From contig NC_091966.1 of assembly GCF_036711975.1 (NCBI RefSeq), positions 13,213,501-13,277,500 of the forward strand: 64,000 nt of DNA, read 5' to 3'. The notes under the pieces are model-generated. The model did not search any database, was not told the DNA's origin, and worked only from the letters and a program-made list of their open reading frames with translations. Positions 21,001-33,248 of the stretch are shown in pieces; the stretch's first letter is position 1; each line of letters opens with the position of its first letter. Source of the stretch: Onthophagus taurus. Its lineage: Eukaryota > Arthropoda > Insecta > Coleoptera > Scarabaeidae. Made by a program: the position numbers and the translations under genes.

Positions 21001-24000
21001 ATGAAGACTTTGATTTTGTTAGGCATGTTGATTAATGCAATCACATGGAACGTTGTATATACCCAATCTAACAGTAAGTTATATTTGACGTTTTTTTTTA
21101 ATTCTATTTCTATTTAATACACTATACATAAACTAATTTTATTTTAATTTAATATATTATATTTAACTTAACTTTTGTTTGGACATATAACTTATATACA
21201 GGGGTGATTCACATAAGAACCGACACAGAGCAGGGACATGTAGAGGACAATAAATTAAGATGATTTAACGCAATTTATCTCTATACTAAGTTGTACCCCT
21301 GAAGAGTTATAGGCCTTCAAAGTTGGGTCTTAAATTTTTAAAACATTGAATATCTTCGTAATACATTAAGCTAGAAAAACCAAATTTGGTATACGTTATG
21401 AGTGTACCGAAGGTATTAATTGGTAGCAAATTGAGACCAATTGAGGCATTTCAAAGGGTTGATTAAGGGTGATGGTCCCCTAAATTTTGACAGATTTTTT
21501 TAACCTTTTGGTGAATTTAATACATTATTACCTCATTGCATGTGGAACTTAATTCTACAACTTTTTTTACTCGTATTATTTTTTAAAAATCATTGTCGTT
21601 TTCATAAAAAACTTAAATAACTAAAGACACGTATTTCGTTAATGCTACTTAAAATCATCGAAAATTCAGTAGTCGGCTGTGAAATTGTACGTCAAACTTT
21701 ACAAATAGGTTATAAAACCCAAGGTTCGTAAAGCGTATTGGTACAATACGCTTTACAAACCTTGATAAAACCTTGTTGTCAAATAATTTTGATCATGAAA
21801 TGAAGTAGCAATGTATTAAATCCGTTAAAAGGTTAAAAAAATCTGTCAAAATTTAGGGTACCATTACCCTTAATCAACCCTTTGAAATGCCTCACTTGAG
21901 TTCAATTTGCTACTAATTAATACCCTTGGTACACACATAACGTATACCAAATTTGGGTTTTCTAGCTTAATGTATTACGAAGATATTGAACTTTTAAAAA
22001 ATGTAAGAGTCAACTTTGAAGGCCTATAACTCCTCAGGTGTACAACTTAGTATAGAGGTAACTTACGTTAAATCATGGTAATTTATTGTCCACTACATGT
22101 CCCTGCTCTGTGTCAGTTCTTATGTGAATCACCCTGTACATATCTGTACCTTAGAGGTAAAGGATTGTATCTCCATTATTTTAGGTTTTTTAGAAAACAA
22201 GGTTTAAAGGTTTATACTATTTAATACTATTATAATAAGTTTTATAATAATTAACTCGATATTGATAAAAACTGTAGTTACGATCCTTTACCCCTAAGGT
22301 ACAGATATACAGTGTCCTCCAAAAAGTCAGCACCGCCCGTTTTATTTTTATTCCATTACATCAACGTTTCTGAAATTTAGCTTATATGGGAGGCTCATAC
22401 CGATCTTTCGATCTAAGGTATTTTCAAGATGGTGACTACTTCCGGTCCCCCGGAAGTAGACCTCAACTTCGTTATTTTAAATGGAATGCTATAGTTTTTC
22501 TTACACCTTTTAATTGTATGCGAAAAAATATGTTGACATTTTTCGTTTTCGAGTTATTTTGATTTTAAGTTTTTGTACTATTATTCTTCAGATGATATCA
22601 AATAGATTGTCATTTGTTGTATCAGAGTATCTTATACAGAGTGGTCAAAAATTGAATTACCGTTTCTCCATATTCAATGCCAAGAAAGCTGAGAATTTTA
22701 AATGGAACGCCCCATATTTTTTAACCTACCTAAGAGAGAATTAAATTTTTTATCCAAACCTAATTTTTGTTTTCATTATTTCATTTATTTGTTCTTCTAT
22801 TTGTTATTTTTGGTACATCAAAGATAGTAAACTAAAAGATTATCAACCAAAGTTAATTGTAAAAATAAATTAAACGAAAAACTGTCAAAATATCATGGCC
22901 TAATAAATGGCAAACTCCCTTTCTGCTTAGCTAATAAAATATGGGACGTACCATTTAAAATTTTCGACTTTCTTGCCATTGAATGCGGAAAAAAGGTAAT
23001 TCACTTTATGACCAGTCTGTATAAGATACTGTGATACAGCAAATGACAATATATTTGACAGCATTTGAAGAGTAATCGTGCCAATTTAGAGCTTTTTTGA
23101 ATGAACGTTTACTGAGATATGGAGTTTTAAAAGGTATGGTGAAAATTGCCAAGAAAAACTTAAAATTAAAATAACACGAAAACGAGAACCGCTAGGTACC
23201 AATAACCTTTATCAAACTCAACTTATTTTTCGCATATAATTAAAAGGTGCAATAAAAACTATAGCATTCCATTTAAAATAACGAAGTTGTGGTCTACTTC
23301 CGAGGGACCGGAAGTGGCCACCATTTTGAAAATACTTTATAAACTAAACTATATAAACTAAATTTCAGAAACGTAGATGCAATGGAACAGAAATGAAACG
23401 GGTGTTGCTGACTTTTTGGCGGACACTGTATATATACGTATTTTATTCGATTACAAGATTCTGCACCAAGTCTCGAAAGTCTCGTTTCGTTTGTTACCAC
23501 AATTGATAAACATCCTTATCAAGCGTCCATACAATATAGCGGAAGACATATTTGTAGCGGAGCAATCGTTTCAAGTCAATACATTTTGACTGCAGGTCAA
23601 TGTATTGTACGGTAAGTTGATGATAGCTTTTATATCAATAGTTGATAAATTTAATAATTTTGTTACGAATCAATTTTTTTGTAGGAAATCTCTTGATCTG
23701 TTGAGTGTTCGCGTCGGTTCGACCGAAAACAATCGCGATGGACGAGTAGTTTCCGTTAGTTCAATCAACATAAATCCCGATTATAGTCCGAGAACGCTTG
23801 ACTATGATATTGCCATTTTAAAACTAGCATCGTTCCTCGTCTTTTCCAATACGATCAAATCAATTGACATGCTTGCTGCCGGTGAGGATGTGGAACCGTT
23901 GACTGACGTCATCGCGACAGGCTGGAATAGTGCGACCCATGACAATTTAAGCTCTACTGAATTAGTTATCGTTTCGGAAAAGGAATGTCGTCGTTTGTAC

Positions 24001-24398
24001 GGATTAAATGGCATCACGCCAAATATGATATGTGCAGGGGGTGGAACCGACGGAATTACCGGTGGCGAAGATACTTGTCTCGTAAGTTTTTTCCCCAAAA
24101 CCCCTTGATAAGGTTTTCCTTTTTTATTATTTGTTGTTCTTATTGTTGCTATTGTTGTGGTTATTATTATTCTTGTTGTGGAGTACAAAAAACTGTGTTT
24201 CTCTTCTTCTTATAGATTGAACCAGGTACGGTGCTGGTTATGGAGAAAACCACTAAAGATTCAGCTGGAGTAACGTCTGTCAAACCGATATTAATTGGCT
24301 TAGGTTCTTGGGGATACGGATGTTTTCGTCCGCAACATCCAAATGTTTACGCATCAATTTCCAAAAATCGAGAATTTATTGACAAAACCATATCTTAA
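21001..24398 (+). CDS. Inactive trypsin-like serine protease homologue, copy 4
   Basis: Exons 21001-21073, 23458-23611, 23685-24081 and 24216-24398 join in frame to 268 residues. Signal peptide MKTLILLGMLINAITW. Exon 2 is 30 bases shorter than in copies 2 and 3, removing ten residues between the signal peptide and the protease fold but keeping the frame. The catalytic His position is Gln (LTAGQC), the Asp is retained (LDYDIAIL), the S1 Asp is retained (GGEDTC), and the Ser motif reads IEPGTV. The C-terminal residues differ most from the other copies (GCFRPQHPNVYASIS). Intron 1 has grown to 2.4 kb by three stacked inverted-repeat elements; splicing across it is assumed. AATAAA is at 24443-24448. 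Divergence from copies 2 and 3 marks it as an older duplicate. Confidence 0.85.
21199..22136. mobile_element. Long-TIR element in intron 1 of copy 4
   Basis: Ends are CAGGGGTGATTCACATAAG and, inward from the right, CAGGGTGATTCACATAAG, with long matching arms (to about 21560 and from about 21790) and TA on both sides. The arms resemble each other through AAATTTTGACAGATTTTTTT. No transposase. A 45-bp palindromic element is inserted near its centre. Confidence 0.85.
21720..21764. mobile_element. 45-bp palindromic micro-element, insertion 1
   Basis: Almost the whole element is a palindrome: arms of 21 bases beginning CAAGGTTCGTAAAGCG and ending CGCTTTACAAACCTTG around GTA. It is flanked by a perfect 8-bp duplication ATAAAACC (21712-21719 and 21765-21772). 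The CAAGG terminus and 8-bp duplication fit hAT-type integration. A second insertion is at 29202-29245. Confidence 0.85.
22141..22307. mobile_element. Short inverted-repeat element in intron 1 of copy 4
   Basis: Inverted ends TATCTGTACCTTAGAGGTAA and, from the right, TATCTGTACCTTAGGGGTAA. It directly abuts the neighbouring elements on both sides. About 167 bp, no coding capacity. Confidence 0.75.
22310..23428. mobile_element. 1.1-kb long-TIR element in intron 1 of copy 4
   Basis: Termini CAGTGTCCTCCAAAAAGTCA and, inward from the right, CAGTGTCCGCCAAAAAGTCA, with TA on both sides (22308-22309 and 23429-23430). The arms match over several hundred bases. A 76-codon frame at 22514-22744 is within the repeat and is not called a gene. 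It ends only about 28 bases before exon 2 of copy 4. A partial copy lies at 7520-8060. Confidence 0.85.
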
Positions 24399-24687
24399 AG
24401 AGAATGCAATCTAATCCATTTTTATTATTGTTGATATCGTGAAATAAATATCATGTTTCTTGAAAAAAGAAATAAACCATCTTTCTTGAATTCTATTTTT
24501 TTATAGTCTTTCTTTATGAAAACAATTATGTTTTAAGAAATTAATAAAAAATACACAAAATTACATTAAAAATTAAAATTACATAACAAATAAATATAAT
24601 GTATAGATTACATTTCCTGTATAAATGTAGGTTCAGATTTTAATCGGGAAACTTTACTAGGACTTAGTACTTGCCAAAATAACACGA

Positions 24688-24787
24688 TTTCATTGATAAT
24701 CAAGCAAAACCAATAGGCGATAGAATAAAAGAAAGAGGACCGATTTCGAGTAACATGGCAAGTGCAGAAAAGAATCAAAAACGCGCC
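24688..24787 (+). pseudogene. Fragment of the SBK-kinase tail downstream of copy 4
   Basis: Reads IDNQAKPIGDRIKERGPIS, then SNMAS and KNQKRA, matching the kinase tail closely in one frame. It joins abruptly to a non-LTR retrotransposon fragment at about 24788. Confidence 0.85.
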
Positions 24788-24799
24788 CTACTACGCCAT

Positions 24800-25260
24800 G
24801 GCGTTAATTTCGGGGTGTGATAGTTGATGTAGGGAATTGAACGCTGTCCGTCTGAATTCGTGGATGGGTATTGGACATAGAGATGTCGCGGTACAAACTT
24901 TCGCTGGTTCCTGGGATGTTACCTTCTTTAGATTGAAAAGTGAATTGGTGGGAATGCAAGAGAATTACAGATTTAGGTGTGGTAACGAAGAGAGGGCCAA
25001 TAGATATTGGAGAGGGTGTAGACTGTGTGAGAAGGCCTAGGAGTCTTTCCACCATTTGCTGGTAGGGTGTGGTAAGCTGAAAGAGGAGGTGATGACCTGG
25101 AGACAGGTGCTAAGAGAAAAAGCGGAGGGGAGGAGATGGATGGGTGAGGTAGTGGCAGCGAGGGAACATAAGGATGCCCAGGAAGGCTGGGGAAAGAGGT
25201 AGGAGTTAAAGACAATTGGGATATACCTGAGTTGTTATTATTATCTCTATGTGAATTATG
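24800..25260 (+). pseudogene. Non-LTR retrotransposon 3' fragment
   Basis: The plus-strand frame around 24915-25205 has CRLCEKA, one in-frame stop, then FHHLLVGCGKL, the CCHC-like zinc-binding signature found after the reverse transcriptase of R1/I/Jockey-type elements. Base composition is more GC-rich than the neighbours. No RT domain remains. Confidence 0.6.
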
Positions 25261-25559
25261 TATTGTAATCCACTGGAAACAATTCTTATTATTATTTCAT
25301 GGTTTTGGACCTGAGCAAACAAATGTTATTTCTATGTTAGTTAAGACGCTGAATCCGAATCTACAATCCGTCTTTTAACATTGATTCTAGTTTTTGAGAT
25401 ATTTAACCATGTCTTGATGTAACTGATCTTCTTGCTCGGCGCTCCAATTGCCTAAGTTTTTAGGGAAAAAAATTAAGGTGGGTGTGCAGGAAATGAATCC
25501 TGAGAGACACTCGAGCTCTAATTTTGTGAAATCTGAAGAGTTCACTGAAGAAATCACTT

Positions 25560-25826
25560 AGTTTACTTTGCGTTATTAAATGGTTTCCTGCCATGTTGAT
25601 CACTACTATCACTGGTTGATAGAGATGTAGTCAAAATTTGCTGGGCACTTAAACTTACACCTGGATAACCTGGCAATGGCTTGAACACTGATAATACATC
25701 ATGATATTTGTATTGTGCTAGTTTTCTTGCATTAATACCAACGATGTTCATCAAGCAAAAGTAGCAATTATCTACATGATTTTTTGGTTGTCTCCGTAGC
25801 ATTGACAATGAAAATGAAAAGTACAC
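25560..25826 (-). pseudogene. Relic of a repetitive insect protein family
   Basis: The minus-strand frame has NHVDNCYFCLMNI followed by PLPGYPGVS and a Ser-rich end. It resembles the C..CYFC..GI / P.P....VP layout of multicopy insect proteins associated with mobile elements. The superfamily is not known to me. The rest of 25265-26640 is AT-rich with nothing recognised. Confidence 0.35.
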
Positions 25827-26657
25827 TTTTTTATCAAGTGAAAACAGTCAGAAACAGTATCAGTCAAAAATAGTAGTAGTAATGTAAATAAGTAATTCAT
25901 ATACGCGTGTTTTAGCGCATATGTTATAGTTTTGCCACTTTTACCGCTATTACGTGCTTTTAAACAATCAATATTTGAATAGAATTGAAATGATGCCTAA
26001 TTTCAAATTAAGTTTTGGTTATCAAACGTTAATATTACCAACTTAAACTCAAAAAGCATTGCACTCTAAGTGGTTTTTTATTGAGCATTCTATTAAATTA
26101 TCATCGTTTTCCCCAAATTCATTTTTACTTTTTAGCAGAGTGTCGGTTTAAAACAGCTACAGACTTTTATGTTTTATACTTTTTTGTCTATATATAGACA
26201 AAAAATGTAGTTTCTGCTAACTATTCCACAAAAGTCAACTTTTAATAGCAATTTCGAAAAAAACTTTTTCAATTGGGCAAACTTTAAACCAATAATGTAG
26301 CGATCGCAGTTTGTTTGCGATTATATCGATTTAATTGTTGGATGCAGATTTAAAAGATCCTGTTCAACGATGTAGCTAAGTAAATAATGACCATTTTGGC
26401 GTTTATGTTGTTTTGGCTTGGCAGCGTCCAAATTTGATGTTCGTGTTAAATAAAACATAAGTTTTCCTTCATTCAAAAATAATTATTTAATTTTAATTTT
26501 TATTTATAATAATTGGAATAAAAATTTCAAGTTAAATAATTATTTCTGAATAGAGGATGGACATAAAATAAATCTTTATTTTATTAAAAGTTTCTTTTTT
26601 AACACTTTCCTTTCACATTTTAACATCAAAAATTCTAACTAACAATATAAGTTTTTA

Positions 26658-29600
26658 TCATAAACGATTTGTTGAATTAGCAGTGGAATTACTAGAAGAA
26701 CTCTTACTACCAAATATCGAATATTTTTGTTCATCCCTAACTACTATTTTTTTCATACTAGGTGAATTCCTGGTAATAGAAAAATTGCCATTTATGTTTT
26801 GGCTAGTACCAGGTTGTGCAGCACCTCTAGGTGGCGATGGTGGACTTACTGGTATAGAATAAGTATTAGATTGTGGAACTTGAACATTTATTTTGTGGGA
26901 AATTCCCATTTCTTTCGTTTGATTTTGCATTTCATTTAGTTGTTCAATTTGCGCTGGTTTGATTATTGATTGGAGTTGGTTCATGTTACCATTAGCTAAA
27001 GAAGTCATAGAACCTATGCCGGAAGAGTCCTCAGGGTTCTTATTAAAATGTACTTTTTTTCTTTCCATTTGTTTTTCTAAAGGAATTCGTGGATCAATGG
27101 GTGGTGTATAAACTGTTGGTGCTTTAACACTTATTGTAGAAGCCCGTCTTTGTTTCTTTTCCCCACTTGTCATATTATTCGAAATCGGTCCCCTTTCTTT
27201 TATTCTTTCACCTATTGGTCCCGCTTGATTATCAATAATCCTCATATCTTCTTCAGTTATTTCTTCATGTTCAACCTCATCTTCTTCTTCAATAACACTC
27301 GTTTGAATCCACGCCCTTATCCTATCTTTTTTTGCAGATCGATCCACAGTTGTTTCCAGTCCATATTGAGTCAAGGAAAACAGTAATTTATTCTTTTCTT
27401 CGGGACTACTATGAAAACTATACATCGATGGACATAAACCTTCCTCTTCCATAGCAACCTCATTATTTTTCTCCATTCCTACTTTAGACATCCACCGATC
27501 ATCCATAAATCTATGAATCTCAGCTAATCCTAGAGGTCTTTTTTCAGGTTTAGGTTCTAAATATTTTTTAAATAATTTTTGGGCTTTCGACGAAACCAAT
27601 TTGAATAGCTTCGGTTGTTTCTTTAATGGTATCGTTGTGGCTTGCCACGAAAGATAACGACAATATCTTGGATCGTCACTCGCAGCTTTTTGCCATGGAA
27701 GACAACCGGTTAAACATACGAAAATTACAATGGCAAACTGCCAAACATCATGAGAAGTTGAAGCCCTAAAAAAAGTAACAACAATTAGATAACGATGTGA
27801 TGGGAGAAAATGAACGAAAACATAGAGTAATCGGTGTTTTAAATGATTGTTTATGTGAATACTACTTGAGACTTAATTTAGAACTGCGATAAATTCTTAT
27901 TGGGTATAAGAAAACAACTAAAAATAACTCGTTGTAGTTTAATTTGTAAAAGGTTTTAAAAAGGATTTAGAAAGTACGTAATATTAAAATGTGTTGGAAT
28001 TCCGAATTCTTTAAATAATACCAACAGGGCCAGATTAGACCTACATACAAACACTTAATACTTTTACCTAAAAATATTAATATTAATGGTTATTAAAATA
28101 TATTAAATATTTTATGAGAATGCGACGAGAATCCTAACTCGTGTTAGGATGGGAATCTGCATCAAAACGAAAAAATAAGGTTGTGTAACCAATCTTCGAT
28201 AAAATGTTACTTGAATGGAGAAAGGAATGTCTGCCAACAATGTTTATTATGATGTCTGTCTTAAATTTAATGCCGAGAAGTTTGGTGGAGAACTGTGAGA
28301 CTGCAGTAAAAGTCAATAATAATTGGGTATAATATCTGCAGATAAATCTGAAAAAGGCAAGATTATTATGCACGAGAGATTTTATCACTACAAAATGTTA
28401 ACGAATGACTTAGTGATATGTGCTAATAGGAAAAGCAAAAAATGTTCCTAGAAGAATTAAATGAAAACGGAGAAAACATAAGAATAACTGCTATATTTAC
28501 TAAGATTTTCAGTACTCTACCATTGAAGTACGGTCAGTGTAGACAAACTTGGTTGTTTCTGCAAAGTATACAACATTAATAAATCTGTTGTCAAAGTTAA
28601 TTGATAATACAAATCAGCAGATATACTAGACAAAAAATTGGATCTTTTACAATAATTGCTAAAACCTGGACACTTTGTGAACGATTGTCGTAATAAGCCA
28701 TCAAACAAATAAGAATACACAAAAACAAGAAAAAAATTATGTAGCATTTAGTTGAGATGTAGACTTGAAAATGATTCCTCAACATAAACAAGTTTTTTTG
28801 TCCTTTGAAGAATAAGACAACTTGTTTGGCAGGCTTGGTAACGAAGAAAAGTTGAACATAAGATCCAATGTTTAGAATTAGAATCACCTGAGTCAAGTGT
28901 ACAATGAGCGATATGAGCTATGTTTCTTAGTTAAAAAATATCTATTCTCAGAAGGTTACCAAAAGATTTCTATTGAATTTTTCAAATAACTTCTAAATTC
29001 CAAATACCCCTATTCAAAATTTAATCGAGCAGAAACGATGCGATCAATTATTTTCAATCTTCATAAATTCAAGCTTTTAGTAGTTGATTTTCTATTCCAT
29101 GTTATACTTTATTTACTCCTTTAATTTCTATGCTAGCGTCAGGTTCTACCAAGTACATATGTATGCAAACGATACACAACTTTATGACAGCTACCTTGAC
29201 CCAAGGTTTGTAAAGCGTATTGTACCATACGCTTTACAAACCTTGCCTTGACCAACGCAATTTTAATCATTACTTGAAGAATAATCGAAGACGACAAATT
29301 GGCTATTTTTCGTGAGAGTTTGAGCCAAGACTCAAAAGCTAGGATTCTTATTCATTTCGTGGTTTGCCTGAATCAGACCCATGGTCGCCTATGCCTCACT
29401 GGTTTGGTGGCCAAAAACAAATTATAAGACAGCTGGCACAAATCCAGCGATTAGCATGTCTTAATACAATGTACAACGGGTGCAATGAGATCTTGTCCGA
29501 CGGCTGCTCTTGAAGCTCTACCCGGTCTCACACCATTTCATTTATACATACAAAAGAAGCAGTTTTAAGTGCTTTATCACTGAAAAAATGCTCTTCGCTC

Positions 29601-32600
29601 AAGTTGATGCAGGGTAACCTCAGAGGACATCTCAAACTCCGCAAGGACCCATACCTAAACCATTTGATTGAAATTAGAACGGAGCTTATACCGACAGTAT
29701 ACAATTTCGACCAACCGTATAAGGTCATATTTAGAAGCAGAAATGATTGGACGAAGGCTGAGCCTCAACTTAAAAGAGAAGCCTTGCCTGGTATACCGAT
29801 GCTTTAAAGACAGTTGGATCCGGAGTAGGTATGGGCATTAGTGAACCGAATAGCAGCATTAAAGTGCCCCACAGCTCGGACATAATCATTTTTCAAGCAG
29901 AAGTTCTTGCTATAAACTTCTGCGCCGTTTTGAACCAAGATGAAGGTGCATCCATAAACATTTTCACCGACAGTCGGACCGCCTTAAACGCAATCCAACC
30001 CTACACGTGTGAGTCCGCACTGATCAGAGAGTAAACATGGATTCTCCGATTTTTGAGGAGTTAGCTTACACAGTATGAAATTACAATTGCTTAGCGATTA
30101 TCTCCATTGGATTGTAGATCGTATAGACGTAAGATGAACATTGAACGGTTTTTGGTTTGGTAAAGGGGAAAGATGCAATTGGGATTAATGGTACCACTCA
30201 CAGTCGTAATTGGGTTGTGAGTCCCGTCTCTATTATTATATCTAAATTTTACCAATAATGTACCTGAAATAAACCTGCGCACGCTAAGTAAGTTTGATGC
30301 TATAAGGATAAAAATAAGTAGTCCTCGTCCGTTTAAAGTTTCTTCTAACACATCGAGGCCTATTAAAGCTATAGAAGAATGGGATAACATTTTAATAACA
30401 CAAATATAACTACAAAATTATCCTAATGCTAGATATAAACAAAAAGTATTATTGAGGACTTGATAACCTTGCTGGTTAGTGAAATTGCACTATTTGAGTT
30501 GTTCTGGAGTTGTCACGACGTCTTCTCGCCGTTTATATGAATTGGCACAGTTTCCCGATTTGCAGCATATGATGTCCCTAACACCTTGAGTAAATATTTG
30601 GATATGATGTGGTATGCGATAAATATTCTAATGAATAAGATCCTCTTAATACCGAGATTTCAACAACTAACAACTGTAGATTTGTATTAGGGAAATCTTT
30701 GAGTCTAATTATTAATAAGTTAATTAAACTTCCGCATTCAGAACAGATCTAAGATCAGTTGTATGGCACCAATTCACAGGAAAGATTACAAAACAGTTGT
30801 CGACAATTGCCGTACTTCTTCATAGTACCTATCCTCATCGGAAATTACGATAAAATAAAAATCATAGGTTGTTTTGACGAGAACATGAATTTATTATTGT
30901 ACATGTGCATAATTTTCCATGCATATGCGAGTGAACCCAGCAACGTAATCAAATCATTAATGAAAATCATTAAAAGAAGTAGCCTTAAGTTCGAATTTTG
31001 CAACTGTTTAGAGATAGTAATACCTACACATCTCAAGCACATATCCATCGTAAAAGTCATAATTGGTTCTCCCGGAGAGGTAGGCCTATAAGCATTTGAA
31101 GATTTTATTTGAGATTAAATTAATTTATCCCGTTAAAGGTGTTATTCTGTAATACACGGATCGCCTACCTAGTATGGTACTCTTTCAAGAATTCCTACAG
31201 TCCGATAGAGTGGGTTTAATAATATTGTTACTGTTAGTTACTATGTGCCAAGTTACCATGCATCAACACAATATTGATTGCAAAAATTGAACAATTTAGG
31301 GATTATTTTGAGGTCACAGATTATGTTCAGAACCGTTTGAATTTTTGAACCCATTGAACGCGGTTTACTACAATAAGGTCATCTGGGACAGATACACGGT
31401 TCAGAGAGAAAATATGCTCAAAACTGTTCTGTTCGATTGATGCGGTTTATTCGTATCGACTGCAACTTCGCTCAATACTTTCAAAAACTTTCATAATTGT
31501 TCAAATACTATTATGTTTCTAAACTCAAATTAGTTATTAGGTGCATCGTGGTTAATCTGGCCCTGTATATGAAATAAAACATACATATAATTGCCGTCTG
31601 TTGCTACTTGTAATACTTCAGGAGGAGCATAAGGTAACCATTCATTTCTTCTTAACACTAAAGCCCCAACACGACGAGTTTCCCCGAAATCGCACAGTTT
31701 AATACGCGAAAAATCCGATTTAAACACTAAAATATTGTCAAGTTTCACATCACGATGCACTAAATCTCTGCTGTGCAAATGATCCAAAGCAGCAGCCAAT
31801 TGCTTTGCCACCCTTTTCGTATGAAGCTCCCCAATCCCAGTTTCAGAGACATTCGACGTTAAATCACCTGAAAATTAATTCAAAATTAATTGGTAAGCGA
31901 ATATTTTCGACGCAATCAAGGTTAAATAAAGTTTATCGTTCAAATTGTGGAAAATGTTTGGCAGCACTCAACTAAGTAAAAATAGACCACTTGTTATTTA
32001 TTTTCCTAAGTGTTGTAGTGAAATTTCAAGTTTAAATTGTTGTATTTTCTCATACAAAACAATTTTCTATTGATAGTTCTATTGTATCTAATTATATTTA
32101 TTAACTGCGAATAAAATTTCCCAAATAAGTGTCATTTTAGAAATGTCTGGGATTTATCCAAATTGAGCTAAATCTGAAACATTAATCTTTGTCTCACTGT
32201 AAACTATAAATACAAATAATCTAAAATTAACATTCAAGGGTACTGAAAATTATATACATACAAAGGATTCAAACTCACCCAACGGAGCATACTCTTGCGA
32301 AAATACATAAAATCCTGCAGTTTCAAAAGCTACATCGTACGTGGTGATAATATTTTTGTGTGCTGCCAGATGCAATCCATAATGAAACTCTCTGTAAAAG
32401 TCTTTTATAGCTGTATAAGGTTTCGGAAGGGCTTTCAGTACCATTTCTGTATCAGTCGCTTTGTGTTCAACCAACAATATTTTTCCAAACCAACCTTCCC
32501 CGACGATTTGTAGTATGTCGAACTCGTCTGCCAAACTCACCTGTAAATATTATGCTTGTCGAATTTGAAATGTTTATTTTTATAATTTGGTGTTATAAAC

Positions 32601-33248
32601 AACGAATCACATAAAACGATCGGAACAAATCGTGAAAATTTTTCATCGTAACTCGAAATTTACTTTTTGCAATTAGTTTGGCAACCAGTCAAAGCGAATA
32701 TCTTAATCGCGCCTCTAAAAATACTCGAAAGAGACAAAAAAATTCTTTGGCAAACATTAAAGACAATTGTATTTCGGTTGAGCACCTATTGAAGAAAGTA
32801 TGTAAATATCTTAAGCGTTCCAATCAAATAAAAAATTAAAAACACCAGGCCAAATAATTTATTGAAACAAAACAATACACTTTGTTTCGTTTATTATTAA
32901 ATAATTCGTCTTTAGTAGATTTGATGTGAGGTTATCTGGAAAACGTGTAATTTCGCATGAAATAAAAATATTTTCAATTTGAAAATAACGTTCATTTATT
33001 CACTACAGTCTACACAAACGGTTTATTACCACTTCGATATACTGGCTTAGCGCCAAATCAAATCGTAAGTTTTCCTGGCTAGACGTTATACATACCCGCA
33101 GATTATAATAAAAAATATCAACACGTTAATATCTTAGAATTTCTTAAATAGACCTAAGTATTTATGTTCTAAAAATCACCTTTTCAAGTTCAAACTCTCG
33201 TATTCGATGTATACTGCCACCAATAGCTATTTTTGATAAGCTTCCCAT
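26658..33248 (-). CDS. SBK-family serine/threonine protein kinase
   Basis: Coding exons on the minus strand: 33248-33180, 32540-32279, 31867-31585 and 27765-26658, giving 573 residues. The kinase domain spans about 28-285: glycine loop GEGWFG (37-42), beta-3 Lys in VLKALPK (K59), HRDVKLDN (148-155), CDFGETRR (DFG 170-172), YAPPEV, and DVWQFAIVIF. All catalytic residues are present, so it should be active. The order and the HSRDLVHRD and DFGETRRVG wording fit the SBK1 (SH3-binding-domain kinase) group. The last exon adds a tail of about 290 residues that is low-complexity and Ser/Pro/Asn-rich, with PVSPPSPPRG as a possible SH3-ligand stretch. The ATG exon begins at an acceptor (33259), so an upstream non-coding exon is required. 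Intron 3 (3.8 kb) holds a retrotransposon relic and a micro-element. Tail fragments of this gene are scattered in the protease cluster. Confidence 0.9.
29202..29245. mobile_element. 44-bp palindromic micro-element, insertion 2
   Basis: Same element as 21720-21764, nearly perfectly palindromic (starts CAAGGTTTGTAAAGCG, ends CGCTTTACAAACCTTG). A perfect 8-bp duplication CCTTGACC flanks it at 29194-29201 and 29246-29253. It lies in intron 3 of the kinase. Confidence 0.85.
29400..30034 (+). pseudogene. Non-LTR retrotransposon relic with RNase H region
   Basis: Plus-strand pieces in several frames: QLAQIQRLACL, then ALEALPGLTPFHLYI, then (after a frame change) GVGMGIS, IFQAEVLAINFC, and INIFTDSRTALNAIQP with CESALIRE. 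This is the RT-to-RNase H linker and RNase H domain (FQAE and SDS motifs) of an I/Jockey/R1-like element. Frameshifts and stops make it inactive. Confidence 0.8.

Noticed and set aside
24973-25215. Minus-strand Pro/Ser-rich 80-codon frame
   Set aside because: Antisense of the non-LTR retrotransposon fragment.
28134-28896. Overlapping minus-strand frames of 76-99 codons in the kinase intron
   Set aside because: Low-complexity hydrophobic translations without recognisable domains or splice context.
29393-29412. CCTCACTGG phrase resembling the SINE A-box region
   Set aside because: No B box follows, and the surroundings are retrotransposon coding sequence.
30759-31091. 110-codon frame and its antisense partner
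   Set aside because: No family similarity recalled, no start context, and it lies within a kinase intron after a retrotransposon relic.
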